NCBI GenBank assembly: GCA_031963445.1
Contig: JASSUH010000001.1
Coordinates: 1,612,001 to 1,676,000, forward strand
Direction: 5' to 3'
Source of the DNA: JASSUD01 sp031963445
GTDB lineage: Bacteria; Pseudomonadota; Gammaproteobacteria; Burkholderiales; Burkholderiaceae
DNA: 64,000 nt
This document shows positions 7,679 through 16,664 of the stretch, piece after piece (positions within the stretch are counted from its first letter, which is position 1; every line of letters begins with the position of its first letter). A program made the translations under genes and the position numbers. The notes beneath the pieces were generated by a model that did not search any database, was not told the DNA's origin, and saw only the letters and a program-made list of their open reading frames with translations.

Positions 7679-8232
7679 CTTTTATTCAATCCTTAGCGCT
7701 TTATCCGTTGATGGCGTTACTTTCTTTACTTTTTACAGTCTTCGCCATGCTGGCGGTTAACTGGTGGGTACCTTTATTAGCTGATGACAAAGGCAACCTA
7801 CCCGCTTGGCTTAAATGGTTTCAACCCTTTGATTCATCATTAGATGAAGCGTGGCGAGGGGGGTATCTTGACCCCTCATGGGGCATTTCTCCCTTTAAAC
7901 GCTACCTTGCTCGCGTGTATTGGCTCTATCGCAATCCGGCTTATGGCTTTGATTATTGGGCATTGGGCGTACCGTTTGAGGCTAGCCAATGGCGTGTTAT
8001 CCGATATATTGATACGCCTCAATTGGTACTATTTGTGGCGATTGGTAATAGTTTTAACGTCTATTACCATGGCCGCTTAGGCATGCTCAAACTCGGTTGG
8101 AAAGCTTGGAATCGTTGGGATGGCAAAGGTTGGAATGCACCCAACTGGCAGCGCTATGCACGCCTGCCGCTGTGTTTCACCGTGAATCCTTTTAAAAGGC
8201 GACTGGTTACTGACAAGCACAAGCCTAAGTAG
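7675..8232 (+). CDS. Phage-associated membrane protein, DUF7338-like
   Basis: A 185-residue protein with one strong N-terminal membrane segment (about residues 7-32) followed by a Trp-rich soluble part. The phrases WWVPLLADDKGNLPAWLKWF and GGYLDPSWGISPFKRYLARV resemble small membrane proteins carried by Burkholderia phages. No biochemical role is known. It has a very good ribosome-binding site (GAGGAGG) and overlaps the preceding small gene. A strong terminator follows within 25 bases, so the pair forms a compact transcription unit. It is probably a prophage remnant; no phage structural genes are adjacent. Confidence 0.6.
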   Translation: MTFIQSLALYPLMALLSLLFTVFAMLAVNWWVPLLADDKGNLPAWLKWFQPFDSSLDEAWRGGYLDPSWGISPFKRYLARVYWLYRNPAYGFDYWALGVPFEASQWRVIRYIDTPQLVLFVAIGNSFNVYYHGRLGMLKLGWKAWNRWDGKGWNAPNWQRYARLPLCFTVNPFKRRLVTDKHKPK

Positions 8233-8254
8233 TTAGATCTATCTTTATCAAAGC

Positions 8255-8295
8255 GAAAGCCCCAACTGTGACGAACAGTTGGGGCTTTCTATTTT
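8255..8295 (+). terminator. Strong intrinsic terminator
   Basis: A 15-bp perfect stem (GAAAGCCCCAACTGT and its complement) with a 5-base loop is followed by TATTTT. It ends the two-gene phage-like unit. Confidence 0.8.
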
Positions 8296-8444
8296 CCACC
8301 CTCTGAAATTAGCAGAAGGAAGAGAAAAAGCTTTATCTAATAAGACTGAAGAATTATTTAGAAACTATAACTGGCTGATCGCTTGGATTATTAAGAATGA
8401 CAGATTTATGCCAGCCTCTGCCCACAAATCCTTATGAAATATAG

Positions 8445-8474
8445 GCTGGGTGCGGGTTCGAGTCCCGCGCCCAT
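8445..8474 (+). other. tRNA 3' fragment (T arm)
   Basis: GTGCGGGTTCGAGTCCCGC has a 5-bp stem around the universal TTCGAGT loop of a tRNA T arm, followed by GCCCATGC. No D arm or anticodon arm precedes it. Such 3' fragments are left where elements integrate into tRNA genes. The parent tRNA is not in this window and was not identified. Confidence 0.5.
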
Positions 8475-8625
8475 GCTAACTTTGAATTAGAGTGGGGAGT
8501 GTTTTATTGGCAGCTGCAAAAATTGCAAGATTAAAGTTTTTCGATCTTAAATCTTGATTGACATGAAATCTCTGCTTTCGCAATCAAGGCTGCCCTCTGG
8601 GCAATCTTAGCTTTTTGGGACTGAA

Positions 8626-8924
8626 TTACTTCACGTCTGACCAAGGGTCGAGTAATTTTACGTTGGCATTGAAAAAATCCGATACATTGCGTGTGACTAC
8701 GGTAAAACTATGCTCAATCGCCGTGGCAGCAATCATTGCATCACGTTCTGAACGCGGATTCGGCACATGCAGTGAAGCGCATACTATCGCGGTATTTTCA
8801 GTGATAGCCGAGAGGAAAAGCTGGCTGGCTACTTATGTTGCACAGCCCATGTACGCACATTAGTTGACTGGTTTGGCTTATCTTGGCGTAGTTCAGAAGT
8901 AACGTTAGTGCCCAGAATAAACAT
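8626..8924 (-). pseudogene. VapC-type PIN toxin, broken
   Basis: The minus strand reads MFILGTNVTSELRQDKPNQS from 8924, then hits two in-frame stops. Near the end it resumes a clear PIN-domain C-terminus: SERDAMIAATAIEHSFTVVTRN and DFFNANVKLLDPW. In working FitB/VapC proteins the first motif is MFILDTN; here the catalytic Asp is Gly. The total length (about 98 codons) is also short against about 140. It is inactive by several independent changes. A plus-strand open frame at 8615-8863 is its antisense. Confidence 0.78.
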
Positions 8925-8936
8925 TTTCACCAAGCT

Positions 8937-9142
8937 TTAATCGAATTCGACAGTACAAATCTGCATGTTTAAGCGCGGTGGATTGAATTCAAATTCTCCG
9001 CCAGCAATGTTGTCCATGATCTCCAGGAAGGTTTTTTCGCTCTTCCCGATGATGCGGTAGTAATATCAGCATCAACTAGTGCTGAAATAGTTTTCAGTGC
9101 TAGCTCGTAGTCTTGCTCATTGTGAATGGGGCGAATATTCAT
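8937..9142 (-). pseudogene. Antitoxin remnant upstream of broken vapC
   Basis: Translation from 9142 gives MNIRPIHNEQDYELALKTIS, typical of HigA-type antitoxin N-termini. After a frame change it continues FLEIMDNIAGGEFEFNPPRL and ends at 8937, 13 bases before the vapC remnant. The mix of fragments suggests a decayed or chimeric antitoxin gene. Identity is tentative; loss of function is clear. Confidence 0.45.
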
Positions 9143-9213
9143 TTTGTTACTCCAACTCTATCGTTTCAGCCTTCCTCAACTAACAGCCTTTTAAACAATT
9201 TATAGACAGATTA

Positions 9214-9381
9214 TTAGAGCCTGTTCAGAATCTCAAAGAGGAGAGATTTGAAAGGTTATTGGTATTCATGTTGGGGTTCCTGCGTCACCCCAACCTACAT
9301 TTTTTGGCCTTTTTCGTAGGTTGGGGTGACGTAGGAACCCCAACACAACCCACTTTTGAGAGATTTTGAACAGGCTCTTAG
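9214..9381. repeat. Family A palindromic repeat, copy 2 (full)
   Basis: The best-preserved copy. The ends are TTAGAGCCTGTTCA and TGAACAGGCTCTTA-type arms. Inside, GTTGGGGTTCCTGCGTCACC faces GGTGACGTAGGAACCCCAAC across a short spacer. The right end supplies the TAA stop codon of the next minus-strand gene (9378-9380). Confidence 0.85.
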
Positions 9382-10940
9382 ACGAAGGGATCCGCTGGGT
9401 GAAACTTTATTGGGTGATTGACATTTACCATCGCCATTATGTTTTGTAATTCATCATTTTGATTAACTATTTCACGAAGTTCAAATGATATGCCCTTCAC
9501 AAGGAGTGATACGCCCTTCGCAGGGACGATTTCCCAGATGCATAGCTTATTATCTTCTCCCACTGTTATTAATTTATCTTTCTCTTCAGGCCAGTAGATA
9601 GCCTGAATAGGACCAGGGAATATATTTTGGATTTTTTGGTCTCTCTCTAATTCAGTTGAGAAAAGAATAATTTCATCCGTTTTCTCAAGCACGGCAAACC
9701 ATCTTCCATCTCTTGAAAAAGAGCAATCGATTATTTTTTCTGACGTTAGTTTAAATGGTGAGATAGCTTTCGATTTTTCACTTGTGGAGTAAATTTGTAT
9801 TTGACTAACGCCATTTTCATCAGCATTAGCTAACGCTAACCATTTTCCGGTTGGAGAAGGGGAGATGCCAGTAATAGGTGTATCGAGAATAATAGGCGTG
9901 CCTTCAGGCGCCCCTGTTTGTATAGCCCATTTTCTGATCGCATTTTCTTCATCAACCGTGAATAGGAATTTTCTATCCTCTGAGAATGCCATGCAAATTA
10001 CTTTATACTGGGCATTAATTTTAATATTTGAGGTGGGGATATTGGATTCCTCCAATGATAAAAATTCAATTTCTAATCTATTGTTATTTTCTTCAAGCAA
10101 TTTATTATGCTTTTGCTGTAATTCATCGATTGTTTTATTGGCAATCCATTTATTGTAAAAATGTGCCGGTACTACTCCAAGACTCGCCCCACTTCTCACG
10201 AAGAATGAGGAAAAGAACATCGTCTTCGCTACTGTCAAGACCAGTGGTGCTGCTGCCAGTGATGCCCCGACCGCTAATAGCCCTGCCCCCGCCATAGTCA
10301 GCTGTGAAACTACCGCGATAGGTACCGCAACGCTATGGTAATCCTCGCGACTAATCATGAAAGGCATAGCGCCGCTTTTTATTGACTCATTTACTTCTAC
10401 GCATTCTCTGTATAGCTGGGTTATGGCTAGCTCTTGCTGCCTGCGTTGCTCTTGAGCATATTCACACTCCTTGGGCAAAATGAAGAGAAATTTACTATCG
10501 GCGGAAAATGTAAATTTCTTATCGCCTCTCTCTAAAAATTGGGTAGCCGATTCTTTTCTGCTAACTTCAACTCGTCTGTAGGCAATCTTTCCATTTTCAG
10601 ACCTCCAAGCTAACCATTCACTATTAGGCGAAAATTCTATCCACTCATTATTAATCGTTTTTCCAATTTCCCATAAAGCGCCTCCTTCTCCTGTAGGCCC
10701 CATCCACAGCATCTGATCCGAATCGCATGAAATAAGCCACTTGCCATCAGGCGAAAGCAGCTTTCTTCCTATAGCGCTATTAATATCCTTTAACACAGTC
10801 AAATATGAATCGGAGTCGGAAATAGAGTTGCCACTAGTTTCTAGTTGTACGTTTTGGCTAGACTCCGCTCTTAGCTGCGCGGTTCGGCTAGATTCTCCTG
10901 CTTGTACATGCGACGAGTAATTACCTATACCACCTACCAT
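9378..10940 (-). CDS. WD40-like repeat protein with central membrane insert
   Basis: A 520-residue protein not assignable to a named family. Residues about 55-155 and 305-480 contain beta-propeller-like repeats of the type SPDGKWLISCDSD, SPTGKWLALANAD and SRDGRWFAVLEK, each followed by short WxxxTG or IxIYS strands. Between them lie a hydrophobic stretch (about 203-258) and a Gln/Asn/Glu-rich coiled coil (about 268-298). The split propeller with a membrane-active insert is unusual. The first 45 residues are Ser/Gln-rich. The stop codon lies in the adjoining family A repeat, so the original C-terminus may have been altered. In a host-associated genome such a protein could act in protein-protein contacts; this is inference. 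Confidence 0.6.
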   Translation of the reverse strand: MVGGIGNYSSHVQAGESSRTAQLRAESSQNVQLETSGNSISDSDSYLTVLKDINSAIGRKLLSPDGKWLISCDSDQMLWMGPTGEGGALWEIGKTINNEWIEFSPNSEWLAWRSENGKIAYRRVEVSRKESATQFLERGDKKFTFSADSKFLFILPKECEYAQEQRRQQELAITQLYRECVEVNESIKSGAMPFMISREDYHSVAVPIAVVSQLTMAGAGLLAVGASLAAAPLVLTVAKTMFFSSFFVRSGASLGVVPAHFYNKWIANKTIDELQQKHNKLLEENNNRLEIEFLSLEESNIPTSNIKINAQYKVICMAFSEDRKFLFTVDEENAIRKWAIQTGAPEGTPIILDTPITGISPSPTGKWLALANADENGVSQIQIYSTSEKSKAISPFKLTSEKIIDCSFSRDGRWFAVLEKTDEIILFSTELERDQKIQNIFPGPIQAIYWPEEKDKLITVGEDNKLCIWEIVPAKGVSLLVKGISFELREIVNQNDELQNIMAMVNVNHPIKFHPADPFV

Positions 10941-11330
10941 TTGCTCCTCCTACATTGCGTATTAGCTTTTACCCACAGTAGAAAACCTGTTATCAAAGTG
11001 CCAGATATTGCCTAAGTGAATGACATTACCACTCAAAACTACGCTTTAGATATACAGATATTTACCGAAAATCTTATTGTTCGGTGTTGAGAAGTGTTAC
11101 TGATGTATTTCAGTAAACCATGAAGCAAAGAAAGTTAGATCAGATCTTGGTTAAGGTAATCGTGTAAGAATTAGCTTTTGCGCATCAGATGATTTTTGTT
11201 GTCGTGCTTTCCAGTGCGGTGCGCTCTAATCTGGAGCAAGAGTTCTTTCATTCTTGGTTGATTGCGTGGTCGTTTACCTGCTTTTCATTGATATGTAGCA
11301 TGAGATTGAAAAAATCTTCTATCGAAAATT
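10941..11330. other. Intergenic, nothing recognised
   Basis: The gap between two minus-strand genes. No convincing open frame, terminator or repeat family was seen. Short minus-strand frames here are interrupted by stops. Confidence 0.4.
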
Positions 11331-12230
11331 TTATTTGAGAATTTTTTGTTTTTTGATTTTTGCTTGACCAATTTCATTTCGATGGTTTTGAATTAGTGTG
11401 TGGTATTTTTCTTTCTTTATACAAAGGTCGACTTTATCTTTTTTATCCGAAAATTTTATGGTAGATGCCAATTCTCTGTTTTCATAATATTTATTAGAAG
11501 CCGTTTTAAAACTAATATTAAAATTTGTTTTAATTAAAATAAATCCAATAGCATCTTCTTTTCGTGTGATTCCGTATCTTAATGCCTTGCTAACAAGATA
11601 TGGGTAGAAATTTTTATAACGCGATTCATATTTTAAATTATTGCGACTTATTTTGTTATGGTATTTTGGATATTTTTTAATAAAATTAAGAATTAAATTT
11701 TTTGCTTCCGGTAAGTCTTTAGCATACTTATCTTTAACTAAAGAAGTCGCTATTCTCCATTGAGATTTCCATTCACTAATTTCTTGCTTGATATATTGTT
11801 CGCAAGTAGTTATCTGAGATAGATTGATGTCGAAAAAAGCCGAGATAACTGGCCAGTTATTAGCAAAAATTTTACTTGTTTCTTGATAAGGTAGCTGTGA
11901 AGAATGGTTTTCCTCCACCGTCTCATCTTCTATGCTTTCTGGCGAAAAAGGCGAAGTAAGCATTAAAGGAGAAGTTTTTTTTGCAGGACAAAATAAAAGA
12001 AATATTAATCCTTTTAAATTATCATCTCCATTTTTATATATTTCTCCTATATTAGTAGGAAGGTCTGCTGGCTGTATCTGACCTAGGAGAGATTCGCCCT
12101 CAAAATGATCATCTTGTTCCGTAGACACAAGTGATGAGAGGGGACTACTCACGCTTAAATCAGAGCAAGGAGGAGAGGGCCATGGATGCTGGGAATAAAA
12201 ATAGGTGTTAGCTAAAGGTAGACTGGACAT
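11331..12230 (-). CDS. Orphan hypothetical protein
   Basis: A 299-residue protein, not recognised. The first 110 residues are Pro/Ser/Glu-rich and probably disordered (SQHPWPSPPCSD, LTSPFSPES). Residues about 120-299 are Lys/Asn/Tyr-rich and helical in character (KYAKDLPEAKNLILNFIKKY). There is no signal peptide or clear membrane segment apart from a short LIFLLFC stretch near residue 75. Codon use is more AT-rich than in the flanking housekeeping genes, which suggests acquisition or relaxed selection. It lies among eukaryotic-like genes, so a host-directed role is possible but unproven. Confidence 0.5.
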   Translation of the reverse strand: MSSLPLANTYFYSQHPWPSPPCSDLSVSSPLSSLVSTEQDDHFEGESLLGQIQPADLPTNIGEIYKNGDDNLKGLIFLLFCPAKKTSPLMLTSPFSPESIEDETVEENHSSQLPYQETSKIFANNWPVISAFFDINLSQITTCEQYIKQEISEWKSQWRIATSLVKDKYAKDLPEAKNLILNFIKKYPKYHNKISRNNLKYESRYKNFYPYLVSKALRYGITRKEDAIGFILIKTNFNISFKTASNKYYENRELASTIKFSDKKDKVDLCIKKEKYHTLIQNHRNEIGQAKIKKQKILK

Positions 12231-12500
12231 GCGTAACTATTAGAACTTCTGGCCTATTCACCCCTGATTTTTAATATCTCAGTAAGGTGGTTGGCTCTTA
12301 ATGGAAATAACGTTTCTTCGCTTAAATACGAAGACTGAAGTATGATTTACCCCATTTTCAGCGCGTGCCACGATAGCGAAGAGTGTTGTGATAAAACGAA
12401 GTAACATGGCGATACACGGCAGAGGCCGCTACCCGCTTTCCTATTTCTGTCGAGCATGCGATAGCTGAAAAAATCAGCAAAAAACGAGAGTATTTAATAG

Positions 12501-13130
12501 ATGGCAATAAATTTTTTCCCCTTTCTGATCACCACCCTGACGATTAGCTTAACTCCTGGCATGGCTATGTTTTATTGCATTCATTCCGCATTGCAGCGGG
12601 GACGTAGCGCTGGCGTGATAGCGGCAGTAGGGGTTGAGCTTGGTACGTTTGCGTATGTATTGATTACTGTGTTTGGGCTGTCGAAGCTAATCACTGCTTC
12701 GCCGTTGCTTTATGCGGCGCTAAAAGTGGCCGGTTCTTTGTACCTTTGCTATTTAGCCTATGCGAGTTTTCCAAAAAAGAAGAGAGGCATAGTCTCTGAT
12801 GCGCCAAGCAAAACAATAGCGGGTGAAAATAGATTATTAGGAGGGTTTTTACTCAATGTAATGAATCCAAAAATCCTTATTTTCTTTCTTACGTTATTGC
12901 CGCAATTTGTCCCATTTGAAAGTCGTAATGGTCAAACTTTTTTGTTGTTGGGAATTTTATTTAATTTATCTGGCTTAATTGTTAATGCTGCCGTTGCATA
13001 TTTCAGCCCACAAATAAGCCAATTTTTTAGAACCCAATCGTCCGCATTTACGGCTTTGCAATATATCCCTCCTTTTGTTTTTTTTGGAACGGCAATTTAT
13101 GGAGTTAGCGATTTAATAAAAATTCTATAA
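12501..13130 (+). CDS. LysE/RhtB-family amino acid exporter
   Basis: A 209-residue inner-membrane protein with about six hydrophobic segments. The family motif is near the N-terminus: LTPGMAMFYCIHSALQRG, followed by an AGVIAAVGVELG segment. The midpoint FLLNVMNPKILIFFLTLLPQ is the second LysE/RhtB signature (NPK). These proteins export amino acids such as lysine, threonine or homoserine lactones; the substrate cannot be read from sequence. It stands alone between two minus-strand genes. Confidence 0.85.
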   Translation: MAINFFPFLITTLTISLTPGMAMFYCIHSALQRGRSAGVIAAVGVELGTFAYVLITVFGLSKLITASPLLYAALKVAGSLYLCYLAYASFPKKKRGIVSDAPSKTIAGENRLLGGFLLNVMNPKILIFFLTLLPQFVPFESRNGQTFLLLGILFNLSGLIVNAAVAYFSPQISQFFRTQSSAFTALQYIPPFVFFGTAIYGVSDLIKIL

Positions 13131-13137
13131 ATAAGCT

Positions 13138-13166
13138 ATTCCTTGCTCCCGATTTATTCAGCGTTT
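13138..13166. repeat. Family C repeat, half copy
   Basis: CTTGCTCCCGATTTATTCAGC is identical in form to the right arm of the family C element at 30013-30086 (the match begins at TTGCTCCCGATTTATTCAGC). The opposite arm is missing. It lies just downstream of the ankyrin gene stop. Confidence 0.6.
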
Positions 13167-13177
13167 GCCTGTCACTA

Positions 13178-15091
13178 TTAAAAATATCTTGGATATTTAA
13201 AAAGGCTTGCCTCACGTTTAATGATGGATTGCCGGTGATCGATAGGTATTGACCTCAATAACATTAAGCACCCTACGAAATTAAGACTTGAAAGGGTGAT
13301 AAAAGCAGGAGAGCGAGGTTCATCCTCTTTAGGGCTAGTCATCCATTGCCCAATGGAAGCGCTGATAATCACTAAGTACCCTAACATGCTGGCTTTGAAA
13401 GAGGCAGCGCTCATAGGAAATGCTTTTTCTCGCAAATTTTCTTCTAATTTGTAGAAACTCCACTCAATATCGCGTGGGTCGAGCGTTTGGGTGGAATCAG
13501 CTTCTTGAGGTGTTTCGCTATTAGCATGCTGCTGGGTATGATTATTTTCTATGACAGCATTACTTTCCTGGGAAGGTAATATAGGCGCTGAATTAGCGCT
13601 ACAAGAAGCGCTGGCATTACCATAGTAAAGCAACTTATCAGCCCAGGATAAAGAGGGCGTAGGGCGGCCTGCATGAGGCAGTTGTAAAGTTTTAACAATG
13701 TCAATATATCCTAGCGCATTCGCCAAGCTCAACGCGGTTTGCCCTGCGTTATCTTTGAGTGTCAAATCTATCTCATCAATAGCGATTAGTACCTGTACCA
13801 AATCAATAGAATTAAGCAATACTGCTATATGTAACGCAGTCCAACCCGATTCATTTTGAAGATTAATATCTGCTTCAGCAGCAAGCAGTGTTTGAGTTAG
13901 TTCAACATATTTTCCACCCACTGCGTAGTGCAAAGGTGACCAACCGCTCTTAGTTTGCACATTATGGTTGGCATCGGCCGCTATTAGCATCCGAACAAAA
14001 TCAGGCAAATTGCCAGAAACGGCGAAATGTATGGGTGACCAACCTGATTTATTTTGCAGATCAATATCCAGTTTGAGCCAGTTTGGCCTGCCCTCTAGCA
14101 ACAGGCGTGTTATTGCATCGAATTTATTTGCAACGGCAAGATACAACGCAGATTTTCCTTCTCTATTTCGCAAATTAGGATCCGCGCCGCTATTAAGCAA
14201 GTATTCAGTTACCTCGGGCAAATTAAATATGGCTCCATAATGCAGCGCGGTATTGCCGGCGCCGTCTCTTATATTAATGTTTGCTCCTGCAGACAGCAAA
14301 ATCTTAATTCCATCAGTAAATCTAATGGCAGCGAATTTATGCAGCGGGGTTGCCGCCACCTGTCCCACATTGCGACTCTGCAAAAAGAGATTACTGCGCA
14401 CCATAGCTAAAAAATAGTTTGTACTTTCTGGTTCATCCAATCTATTAAAAGCGTTAATTATTCCGCCTGCAATCCAGTCTGCTGGCACAGCTAATAAAGA
14501 ATCAAAATCAGGTTCAACTCCTTGTGTCAAATCTAAAATAACTGCATCAGAAATAATATAACGTGCATGTTCTGGGTTTCTGTCGATAACCTTACGCTGA
14601 TTCTCATCTAATAATCCGACTTCTACCAAATCTTGCGTTGAGCGTTGCTCTAATGGTTTCTCAAGTAGCGCTTTAATCGCAAGAATATTCCCTTTTTTAG
14701 ACTCTCTAGCTATTACCATTTCGTATAAATGGAAATGCCAAGGGGGGAAATAACGGGGTTTAGCTTTTAAAAACTCGTACATCTCATCAATACTTGAGAA
14801 AGCATCAGCAGGAAATGAAGAGAATAAAATGGGATCTACCAATTTTTTGGTAAATTTGCTGACAGTTTTAAGATCGAGAAAATGTCTTAAAGGTAGCTTT
14901 TTTACTAATTTTTCTAATAATTTTTCTAAAATTTTATCTTGCATTTCATTCGGCAGAGCAAGTAATTTTTTTTCCAGCGCTAATATCTGAGTTTGGTCTT
15001 GATCTTGATTAATAACGGTAGAAGCTAAGTCTGAGCTCGGCCTTTGCGCAATAATGGATAAATTCATTGGTCTCAATGTTAAATTACCCAT
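13178..15091 (-). CDS. F-box-like and ankyrin-repeat protein
   Basis: A 637-residue protein with eukaryotic-type domains. An F-box-like helix bundle is at about residues 40-95 (LLALPNEMQDKILEKLLEK then LKTVSKFTKKLVDPILF). About seven ankyrin repeats follow at about 245-465, with clear examples TALHYGAIFNLPEVTEYLL, SPIHFAVSGNLPDFVRMLI and TALHIAVLLNSIDLVQVLI. A Ser/Gln-rich linker leads to two C-terminal hydrophobic segments near 560-620 (MLGYLVIISASIGQW and LNFVGCLMLL). F-box plus ankyrin proteins from intracellular bacteria can recruit host ubiquitin ligase components, so an effector role is plausible. A second Met at residue 9 could be the start. Confidence 0.75.
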   Translation of the reverse strand: MGNLTLRPMNLSIIAQRPSSDLASTVINQDQDQTQILALEKKLLALPNEMQDKILEKLLEKLVKKLPLRHFLDLKTVSKFTKKLVDPILFSSFPADAFSSIDEMYEFLKAKPRYFPPWHFHLYEMVIARESKKGNILAIKALLEKPLEQRSTQDLVEVGLLDENQRKVIDRNPEHARYIISDAVILDLTQGVEPDFDSLLAVPADWIAGGIINAFNRLDEPESTNYFLAMVRSNLFLQSRNVGQVAATPLHKFAAIRFTDGIKILLSAGANINIRDGAGNTALHYGAIFNLPEVTEYLLNSGADPNLRNREGKSALYLAVANKFDAITRLLLEGRPNWLKLDIDLQNKSGWSPIHFAVSGNLPDFVRMLIAADANHNVQTKSGWSPLHYAVGGKYVELTQTLLAAEADINLQNESGWTALHIAVLLNSIDLVQVLIAIDEIDLTLKDNAGQTALSLANALGYIDIVKTLQLPHAGRPTPSLSWADKLLYYGNASASCSANSAPILPSQESNAVIENNHTQQHANSETPQEADSTQTLDPRDIEWSFYKLEENLREKAFPMSAASFKASMLGYLVIISASIGQWMTSPKEDEPRSPAFITLSSLNFVGCLMLLRSIPIDHRQSIIKREASLFKYPRYF

Positions 15092-15342
15092 TTATTTCCC
15101 CGATATGTCACGTATGTACAAGGGGTGAGATCAGTTATGCAAAAAATTTACACGTTACAAGATCTCACTGTTTAACCTTGACTTATGTTTATAGGTTGCC
15201 TAAGGCTGTAATTAACTCTAAACAACTATTTAAGAATTTTCTTATTCTAATGGCGCCAGTTTTTTTATCGATATGCTGAACACCTGAATGGTTTTTTTAC
15301 TTAGGAAGCCTTGGCATGATCTGCTTTAGGTTTAATTAATGT

Positions 15343-16428
15343 ATGCAATCTATCTCATCTAATTTTTTACAATCTTTATCTTTACGACGACCGATTATTC
15401 AAGCGCCTATGGCAGGGGGAGCAACGACTCCCGAGTTAGTCGCTGCAGTTTGTAATGCGGGGGCGCTTGGTTCGTTGGCTGCTGCACTATTACCGCCAGA
15501 TGCCATGCTTCAAGCTGTAGAGGATATTCGTCGACGCACTGGCAGGCCCTTCGCGGTGAACTTATTTGTCCTACCAACGCCACAGCCTGATCAAACTGAA
15601 GTAATGCAGGCACTTGAATGGTTAAAACCACACTATGAGAAGTGGGAGATCCCACCTACTGTGCCAGAAAAATGGTGTGAAAATTTTGATGATCAATTTG
15701 AAGCGTTAATTGAAAGCAAGCCAGCCGTAGCGAGTTTTGCTTTTGATTGTATTGAGGCCACTCAAATTGAACGCTTGCATCAAGCAGGTTGCCTGGTACT
15801 AGGCACTGCCACAACAATCAATGAAGCACTTATCTGGCAAGAGAGGGGAGCTGATGCTATATGCGTGCAGGGGATAGAGGCAGGGGGACATCGTGGTACG
15901 TTTATCGGTGAAGCAGAAAAAGGCATGATAGGTCTGATGGCGTTGCTACCCCAAGTGGTGGACGCCGTGAAAATTCCCGTCATTGCAGCGGGCGGGATCA
16001 TGGATGGGCGTGGAATAGCAGCTAGCCTGGTGCTGGGCGCGGTGGCTGTGCAAATGGGCACCGCTTTTCTAAGTTGCCCAGAAGCAGCTATTCATCTCGA
16101 ATGGAAGCGTTTGCTGGCTTGCGCGCACGACGATAGCACTCGCTTGACACGGGTTTTTTCAGGGCGCTATGCACGTGGTTTAGAAAATGCCTTTATGCGA
16201 GAAATGGCGCAATACGAACACCTGCTGCCTCCTTATCCAATACAGAACGCGCTAACTGCACCTTTGCGTCGGGCGGCAGCGCAGGCTAATTGTCCTGATT
16301 ATTTGTCACTGTGGGCAGGGCAAGGGGTAGGGTTAAGTCGCATACTGCCTGCCGCGGAGTTGGTCGAGTGTTTATATCAGGAGTATTGCTCACATTTACA
16401 GGAAATCAGCGGTATTTTTGGAAAGTAA
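15343..16428 (+). CDS. Nitronate monooxygenase
   Basis: A 361-residue FMN-dependent TIM-barrel enzyme of the nitronate monooxygenase (2-nitropropane dioxygenase) family, which oxidises toxic alkyl nitronates. The N-terminal RRPIIQAPMAGGATTPELVA and the FMN-phosphate region PVIAAGGIMDGRGIAASLVLG are typical, with GIEAGGHRG containing the likely catalytic His. Length is normal. The ATG at 15343 lacks a strong ribosome-binding site. The gene is alone, flanked by accessory genes. The physiological substrate is unknown. Confidence 0.88.
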   Translation: MQSISSNFLQSLSLRRPIIQAPMAGGATTPELVAAVCNAGALGSLAAALLPPDAMLQAVEDIRRRTGRPFAVNLFVLPTPQPDQTEVMQALEWLKPHYEKWEIPPTVPEKWCENFDDQFEALIESKPAVASFAFDCIEATQIERLHQAGCLVLGTATTINEALIWQERGADAICVQGIEAGGHRGTFIGEAEKGMIGLMALLPQVVDAVKIPVIAAGGIMDGRGIAASLVLGAVAVQMGTAFLSCPEAAIHLEWKRLLACAHDDSTRLTRVFSGRYARGLENAFMREMAQYEHLLPPYPIQNALTAPLRRAAAQANCPDYLSLWAGQGVGLSRILPAAELVECLYQEYCSHLQEISGIFGK

Positions 16429-16664
16429 AGTGCTGCGCGATTTTAATATTCGGCAAATACTCCCCTTTTAAAAGAGGCTGAAACATACAAATATTAGAAG
16501 AAGCTCACCGGAATGAGCCAGATAAAAACATCTATCAATCGATAAGCACAAAACTAATGCCATCTCAAAATTGAAGTTCGCTAAAGATGACGAATTTTCT
16601 TCTCTGCGTAAGTATTTAGAGTGAGATGACCTAGACTGGGGGGTACAGTTTGGAGGGGAAATAC

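Noticed and set aside
8615..8863. Plus-strand open frame of 82 codons
   Set aside because: It is antisense to the broken vapC gene.
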